In this document: piece by piece, positions 19,741 to 25,107 of the stretch
Numbering within the stretch: position 1 is the first letter of the stretch
Layout of the letters: each line of letters starts with the position of its first letter
Notes under the pieces: model-generated
The model's input: the letters and a program-made list of their open reading frames with translations, nothing else
Database searches by the model: none
Told to the model about the DNA's origin: nothing
Made by a program: the position numbers and the translations under genes
Origin: Azolla pinnata
Lineage: Eukaryota > Streptophyta > Polypodiopsida > Salviniales > Salviniaceae
Assembly: GCA_037176905.1 (NCBI GenBank)
Contig: JBBBWG010010001.1
Location: 64,984-90,090 of the forward strand
Reading direction: 5' to 3'
DNA: 25,107 nucleotides

Positions 19741-20642
19741 AGCATCGGGAGCAGCATCAGCATCATGGGATGCAGAGAGCGGGGCGTTCGGGCAGCTGGT
19801 GGAGCTCTGGTTCCGGATCCGAGCTCCCATCGTCGCTCCCTTGCTCCAGCTCGCCGTCGACCTCTGCCTCCTCATGGTGGTCATGATGTTCGTGGAGCGC
19901 GTCTACATGTGCGTTGTCATCGTCCTCGTCAAGCTCCTGCGGATCAAGCCCGAGAAGCGCTACAGGTTCGAGCCGATCAAGGACGACGACGGCGGCGGCG
20001 GCGATGGCGGCGACGCAGAGATGGGCCACAGCTCCGCCTACCCCAAGGTCCTCGTGCAGATCCCCATGTACAACGAAAGAGAGGTACGTAGATACCATCG
20101 CCTCCTCCTTCCTCCCTGCTTTGCTGCCATGGATTCTCGTCGCCATGGTGCCTGTGTCGTCGGTGTCGTCTCTGCGTTGTTGGTGCTCGCTCGCTCGCTT
20201 CCTTCCTTCCTTCCTTCCTTCCTTGCTGCCTTCCATGGCGGAAATCCATCGTTCTAACCTCCTGCTCTGCTGCATTTTCTTCTTTCTCCCTTCCCCTTCC
20301 CCTTCCCCTTCCCCTTCCCTTCCCTTCCGCAGGTCTATCAGCTCTCCATCGGCGCAGCTTGCGGCCTCTCCTGGCCCTCTGACCGGATCATCGTGCAAGT
20401 CCTCGACGACTCCACCGACCCCGCCATCAAGGTCAGTGGTACACAGCATATATAGATGTGTGTAGATGTGGTAGATCCTGCTCCATTGTCATGGGGGATC
20501 GAGAGCTTCTGTCGAACGGCTTCCAAGTCTGTCTGTCTCGGCACTGCACCTTCTTTCTCTGTCAGTCATCCGCATAGAATGTGAAATGCATAGAGTGAAG
20601 GAAGAAGAATCAGAAGAAGCGGAAGAAGAAGAAGAATCAGAA

Positions 20643-20673
<31 letters not shown>

Positions 20674-23600
20674 CTGATGGTGATGAAGCTTAGCATGTAC
20701 GCAATGCATATAGCAACGGATCAAGCCTGAAAACCAATGTATGTAGCAATTGATCGAGTGTTTGGTCGGCTCTCCATGACGCATAGTCACACCCTAGAAG
20801 CTCCATGGATTAGATGGTGATGCAAAACAACATAGAGTAGCGTAGCATACTACTATAGGTTGTCTCTCCAATTGGTTTCTATCTGGGCTTGCTCTTCCTT
20901 CCTTGACCTTATCCCCTAGTTGCTGCCCCAGATGTGGCAAGAAGAAGAAGAAGAAGAAGAAGAAGAACCACCAAATCCGCATCGATCCCCCGATGTGCAT
21001 GTATCGATCTCGGTTCTCCCCCCCTTCGCTTTTGTTGTGTTTGCCTCCTTCATCCCCGCGTTGTTTTCAGTTAGCTAGTTGCGTAATCGAGAGAGAGCGA
21101 GAGAGAGGTCGAGGAATCGGGGGCCAGGGGGGGATGATGATGGAAAAAGGGAGTTGGAAGGTGAAGCTCTCTCTTCTCTCAAAGAGATGATGGGAATGGG
21201 GGCGGATAGGATGATGGGAATGGAATGGAAGGAGGTAGGATGATGGGAGTGGAAGAAGAGAAGGATTAGGAGAATGGAATGGCAGGAGGTAGGATGATGG
21301 GAGTGGAAGAAGAGAAAGATTAGGAGAAAGAATCGAAGGAGATGATGGGAATGGAATGGAATGAAGGGAAGGAGATGAGGTGAGGGGAATGGAGTGGAAG
21401 GAGATAAGATGAGGGGAATGGAATGCAATGGAATGGAAGGAGAAGGAGATGGAGATGGAGATGGAGATGGAGATGGAGATGGAGATGGAGATGGAGATGG
21501 AGATGGAGATGGAGAGATTGAGAGATGGAGGTGGAGATTGAGATTGAGATGGAGATTGAGAGATTGAGATGGAAATTGAGAGATTGAGATTGAGAGATTG
21601 AGATTGAGAGATTGAGATTGAGAGATGGAGATTGAGAGATTGAGAGATGGAGATTGAGAGATGGAGATTGAGAGATTGAGAGTTGGAGATGGAGAGATCG
21701 AGAGATGGAGATCGAGAGAATCGAGAAGACCATTAATGAACGAACGAGCGAACGAAGGAACGAACCGATCGCGCGGCGGCGGCAAACAACTTAACTCGTA
21801 AACTGAATGAACTGGAAAAACAGGAGCTGGTGCAAGTGGAGTGCCAGCGGTGGGCGGGGAAGGGCGTGAACATAAAGTACGAGGTGCGCGACAACCGCAA
21901 CGGGTACAAGGCGGGCGCGCTCAAGGAAGGGATGAAGCACTCGTACGTGCGCGAGTGCGAGTACGTGGCCATCTTCGACGCCGACTTCCAGCCCGACCCC
22001 GACTTCCTCTGGCGCACCGTGCCCTTCCTCATGCACAACCCGGAGCTCGCGCTCGTGCAAGCTCGCTGGAAGTTCGGTAGATCTTCTTCCCGTCTTTCGA
22101 TCTTTCGTTCGGAATCTTCTTCCTTTGCCTTTGCTGCATTCGCTTCGCATCATCGTCTTCTTCGATCTTTTGCATCCTCATCCTCTTCGATTGCATTTCG
22201 CTGCGTTCTTTTGCATGCCCACCACCCCATCGATCAGTTTAGCGCGGCGCCTCACATCCTCCTATTCAGCTAGCTCCCCCCACCCTTTCGATTGGATTTG
22301 ATTCTTGAGATTTGATTCTTGAGTGTAGTGTTGTGCCTTGCTTGCTTGCTTTGCTTGCTTGCTTTGCTTGCTTGCTTGCTTGCTTGCTCCTCTTCTCTCT
22401 CTCTCTCTTCCTCTCTCTCCCAACCAAGCAAACCAACCAACTTACAATGCCTGATCCAAGCTCAATCCTAGCTCAACCCAAGCTCAAGCCCATCCAATCC
22501 GATGCCATCCAATCTAATCCATCTGCGCTAGCTGCGCATATTATGCTTCGATGCGCACGGGACAATGGTGGATGGGAGCTCTGTTCTGTGGGCTGTCGTT
22601 GTAATCTATGCCAATTGCATGGATGTATATAGTAGTAGTAGCTGCAATGGTGGGTGAATTGAAATCAAACACACGCGCACACACACACACACATACATAA
22701 CAGACACTTAGAGGGCGATTTTAGGGCGGATTTAGGAGGCGGCCAAAAAGTTATGTATGTACTTCAAAAGTGGTGGGCTTTGATGTGCACTTTGAAGAGC
22801 CAAAGGTCCCACCATCGGATGGATGCCGCCGCCCTTGCATGCATGCATGCATGTGCGCCTTGATGTGTGATGATGGGATGCGATGCATGCGACGGAGGGG
22901 ATGGATGCATGTGCAGTGGATCGATCACATCACTTCAATGATAACAACCCTCATGTGCCATACCCTAAAAAAGGAGAGGAAGCAACGACAACATCAACAT
23001 CAACATCAACATCAACATCAACATCAACATCAACATCAACATCAACAGCAAAAACAACAGCAAGCAGCAAAAAAAAAGAGGGAGGAAAAGAGAAGAGAAA
23101 GAGAAAAGAGGCATTCAATTCCATGAGACGAAGCCCAAACGAAATGGAACTGACGGGGGGCATTATATGATGATGCACATGCATGCATACACACACATGC
23201 ATGCATGCACACACACATACATGCATGCATGCATGCACACACACATACATGCATGCATGCATGCATACGCATGCCCAAGTGAGTAAAAAAAAACCGCATC
23301 CAGCCAATGGGGCTGGACATCCGTGCATGTGCATGTGCCCACTATGTATGTATGGGGTGGTGGCAGATGCCATGGGCATGGCATGCGGCATGTGGCATGT
23401 GGCATGTGGCATGTTTTTGCTTGACTGGTATGTATGTATGTATGTATGTATGTATGTGTGTGCGTGTGTATGTATGTATATATGTGCGTGTGTGTGTGTA
23501 TGTATGTATGTATGTGTGCATGCATGTCTGTATGTATGTGTGTGTGCATATCCCTCATGCTCTTTTTTGACTGTTTCTTCTTTTATATATATACACTGCA

Positions 23601-24581
23601 GATTATACATATTATGTATATGTATATATCTCTCTAGATTATTTGCTTTATATCCTCTAGTGTCTGTAATTCATTGAATGTGTGTTGATTTGCTTGTTTC
23701 TTTGCTCTGTATTTGTGTGTTTTCAAGGGACTAGTATGTTGTAGAATACTGCCAGAAATCAATCTGGGGAAGGGTGTGCATTTATACATGCATGTGTGTG
23801 TTTTGTGGATGTCTTGCTCAGTTTACATGCATGGCCATGGGCTCATTGAATGCCACCAAAAAGGGCACACAAAAAAAGGGGAAAACAATACATAGTAATA
23901 TAACACTACTACTACTGATCATTATTATAAATAATGAATCATAGTAGTCTATCTATCCATATATTTATACTATAGGACACAACAAAAAAGCTTTCCCCTC
24001 AAAAAAGCTGTGGATTTCCCACCCATTTCTACTCCATTTCTGCTCAAAGTTGTGGAACAGAATCTTCATGTCATGAAGAAGAGATTAGACATAGGATAGA
24101 TAGATAGGTTGATTGATAGATAGATAAGATAGACAGATTGATATATGCCAATGGTGGGAACCAACAACAACAAGAAGAAGTTGTGTAAACTGAACGAGAT
24201 GTCTTTTTTTTTCCATGGATGGATCGGAATTGGAATCGGAATCGGATCGGATTGCAGTGAACGCGGACGAGTGCTTGATGACACGGATGCAGGAGATGTC
24301 TCTCCATTACCACTTCTCGGTGGAGCAGGAGGTGGGCTCGTCGACGCACGCCTTCTTCGGCTTCAACGGTAAATGGCATTTTTCCGCCGCACTGAACTAA
24401 CTACTACCAGTTCAAAACCGTTCGAATTCGTTCCATTCACAAGCGTGTATAAGTCGCAAGTGCCACACAATTCTTATTCCAATTGGTATATCTGCGCATC
24501 GATCGGATGCTGGAGTTAGCATGGTGGGGTGGTGTGGATAGGCTAGGCTAATTCACACCACCAGCCAGTTTATCTATCTAC

Positions 24582-24612
<31 letters not shown>

Positions 24613-24944
24613 CCTAGCTAGCTGGCTATGTAGCTATGGAGATACCTTCCGATCTAGCTATCAATCTAGCTATTGATCTAGCTGACTATCAATCTAGTTT
24701 GGCGATCGATCAAGCTATCAATCTAGCGATTGATCTAGCTGACTACTATCAATCTAGTTGGCTATCGATCTATCTAAACTAATCCCCATCATCATCTCAT
24801 CCGATAGGTACGGCGGGCTTGTGGCGGATCAGCGCGATGAACGAAGCCGGCGGCTGGAAGGATCGCACGACCGTGGAGGACATGGACCTGGCGGTGCGCG
24901 CCGGCCTCAAAGGCTGGAAGTTCGTCTACCTCAACGACCTCGGG
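19682..24944 (+). CDS. CSLA: Cellulose-synthase-like A glucomannan 4-beta-mannosyltransferase, 5' part (exons 1-5)
   Basis: Exons 19682-20083, 20333-20431, 21824-22076, 24258-24368 and 24808-24944 join in frame to 334 codons; the rest (about 200 residues, including the QxxRW motif) lies beyond the window. This GT2 enzyme of the Golgi membrane polymerises GDP-mannose and GDP-glucose into (gluco)mannan wall polysaccharide. Visible are a membrane segment at about 51-85 (with [16 protein letters not shown]), [12 protein letters not shown] (123-134), DDSTD (159-163), FDADF (218-222) and TVED (310-313), the D, DxD and ED catalytic motifs. The match to known CSLA is very close. Residues 8-28 are an unusual Ser/Ala run encoded by TCA and GCA repeats, and 103-113 an Asp/Gly-rich insert. 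The last donor is GTCAGA at 24945, chosen because it keeps phase 0 and agreement with the family ends just after it. Confidence 0.95.
20198..20328. repeat. (CTTC)n and (CCCCTT)n in CSLA intron 1
   Basis: (CTTC)n at 20198-20224 and (CCCCTT)n at about 20287-20328. The second runs into the acceptor CAG at 20330-20332, so the polypyrimidine tract of this 249-nt intron is itself a microsatellite. Confidence 0.9.
20595..21728. repeat. Microsatellite block filling CSLA intron 2
   Basis: The intron is 20432-21823. It contains (GAA)n at about 20600-20642, (GAT)n 20643-20673, (GAA)n 20940-20967, a 54-bp unit repeated twice (GGAGGTAGGATGATGGGAGT at 21231 and 21285), GGAATGGAAT-type repeats 21330-21435, (GGAGAT)n about 21445-21512 and GAGATTGAGA/GAGATGGA variants to 21725. 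The variants look like a stepwise decay of one hexamer. Confidence 0.88.
22336..23550. repeat. Microsatellites in CSLA intron 3
   Basis: The intron is 22077-24257. It holds (CTTG)n 22336-22388, (CA)n about 22670-22693, (ACATCA)n 22988-23046, CATG/CATGCACACA repeats 23168-23275 and (TATG)n with GTGT interruptions 23429-23545. The CATGCA and ACAC stretches alternate purine and pyrimidine over about 100 bp. The remaining part, to 24257, is unique AT-rich sequence with (GATA)n at about 24098-24128. Confidence 0.88.
24571..24774. repeat. (CTAT)n and a 57-bp duplication in CSLA intron 4
   Basis: (CTAT)n at 24571-24612 is followed by two copies of a roughly 57-bp unit starting CTATCAATCTAGC at 24658 and 24715. 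The unit contains CTATCAATCTAG and GATTGATCTAG, partly self-complementary, so it can fold. It ends about 30 bp before the acceptor at 24807. Confidence 0.85.
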
Positions 24945-25107
24945 GTCAGACCCGTCTTCTCTATGGGTTTATTTTTACTTCTTAGCTCCTTCCAAAACAT
25001 TATCTGATCTTGTGGTTAAGACAAGGCCATACAAGGCTATACAACTTGTACAAAATAGAGTTCAAGCTTGTCGTGTTTATCGGTATTGGTGGCGGAAAAT
25101 AACCACG
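24945..25107 (+). other. Start of CSLA intron 5, cut by the window edge
   Basis: From the donor at 24945 the sequence no longer matches the expected family residues (KNELPSTFKAYRYQQHRW-like in known CSLA), so it is intron. No acceptor leads back to family sequence before 25107. Confidence 0.7.

Noticed and set aside
22951-23677. Cys/His/Met-rich frames in CSLA intron 3
   Set aside because: They are translations of CATGCA, TATG and ACATCA microsatellites within an intron.

Overview
The window looks like nuclear DNA of a land plant. It holds four protein genes, all with plant-type homologues recognised from memory: an intron-rich FG-GAP/NERD1-type membrane protein, a group S bZIP transcription factor, an intronless five-bladed beta-propeller glycosyl-hydrolase-like protein, and the 5' part of a cellulose-synthase-like A (CSLA) glucomannan synthase. 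Introns are GT-AG, 86 to about 2,200 nt long. Divergence from the angiosperm proteins I remember, plus the heavy microsatellite load, would fit a non-seed plant (bryophyte, lycophyte or fern). The sequence alone does not fix the lineage.

Layout. 113-6838 (+): NERD1-like gene, 13 exons, 699 codons, complete, with a polyadenylation signal near 7226. 7232-8920: convergent intergenic DNA with an eight-copy array of about 65 bp just downstream of the next gene. 8921-9646 (-): single-exon bZIP gene, preceded on its sense strand by a roughly 815-nt stretch without ATG that contains a 630-bp CAC/CAT tract, with a TATA box at 10573-10580. 10581-11698: divergent promoter region with a 72-bp minisatellite. 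11699-13246 (+): single-exon beta-propeller gene. 13247-19681: 6.4 kb without a convincing gene but dense in simple repeats, a 213-bp inverted-repeat (MITE/foldback-like) element, two tRNA-like fragments and a second 640-bp CAC/CAT tract. 19682-24944 (+, continuing beyond the window): CSLA exons 1-5, 334 codons, with introns full of microsatellites.

The genes do not form a functional unit. Two have cell-wall or secretory links (NERD1, CSLA), one is a likely carbohydrate-active enzyme and one a regulator whose family controls metabolic and energy responses, but adjacency in a plant nuclear genome is weak evidence of a shared role. I saw no rRNA, intact tRNA, CRISPR array, plasmid or phage feature, and no retroelement or other virus-like coding region.

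No convincing new biological system was found. The best leads are regulatory or structural: the ATG-free CAC/CAU leader followed by a strong-context overlapping uORF on the bZIP gene; the foldback element whose inner arm has been amplified in 35-bp steps; the hairpin-forming 65-bp array with dimeric higher order; the 72-bp/12-bp minisatellite that keeps frames open; and an 87-nt, stop-free, in-frame intron in the NERD1-like gene.
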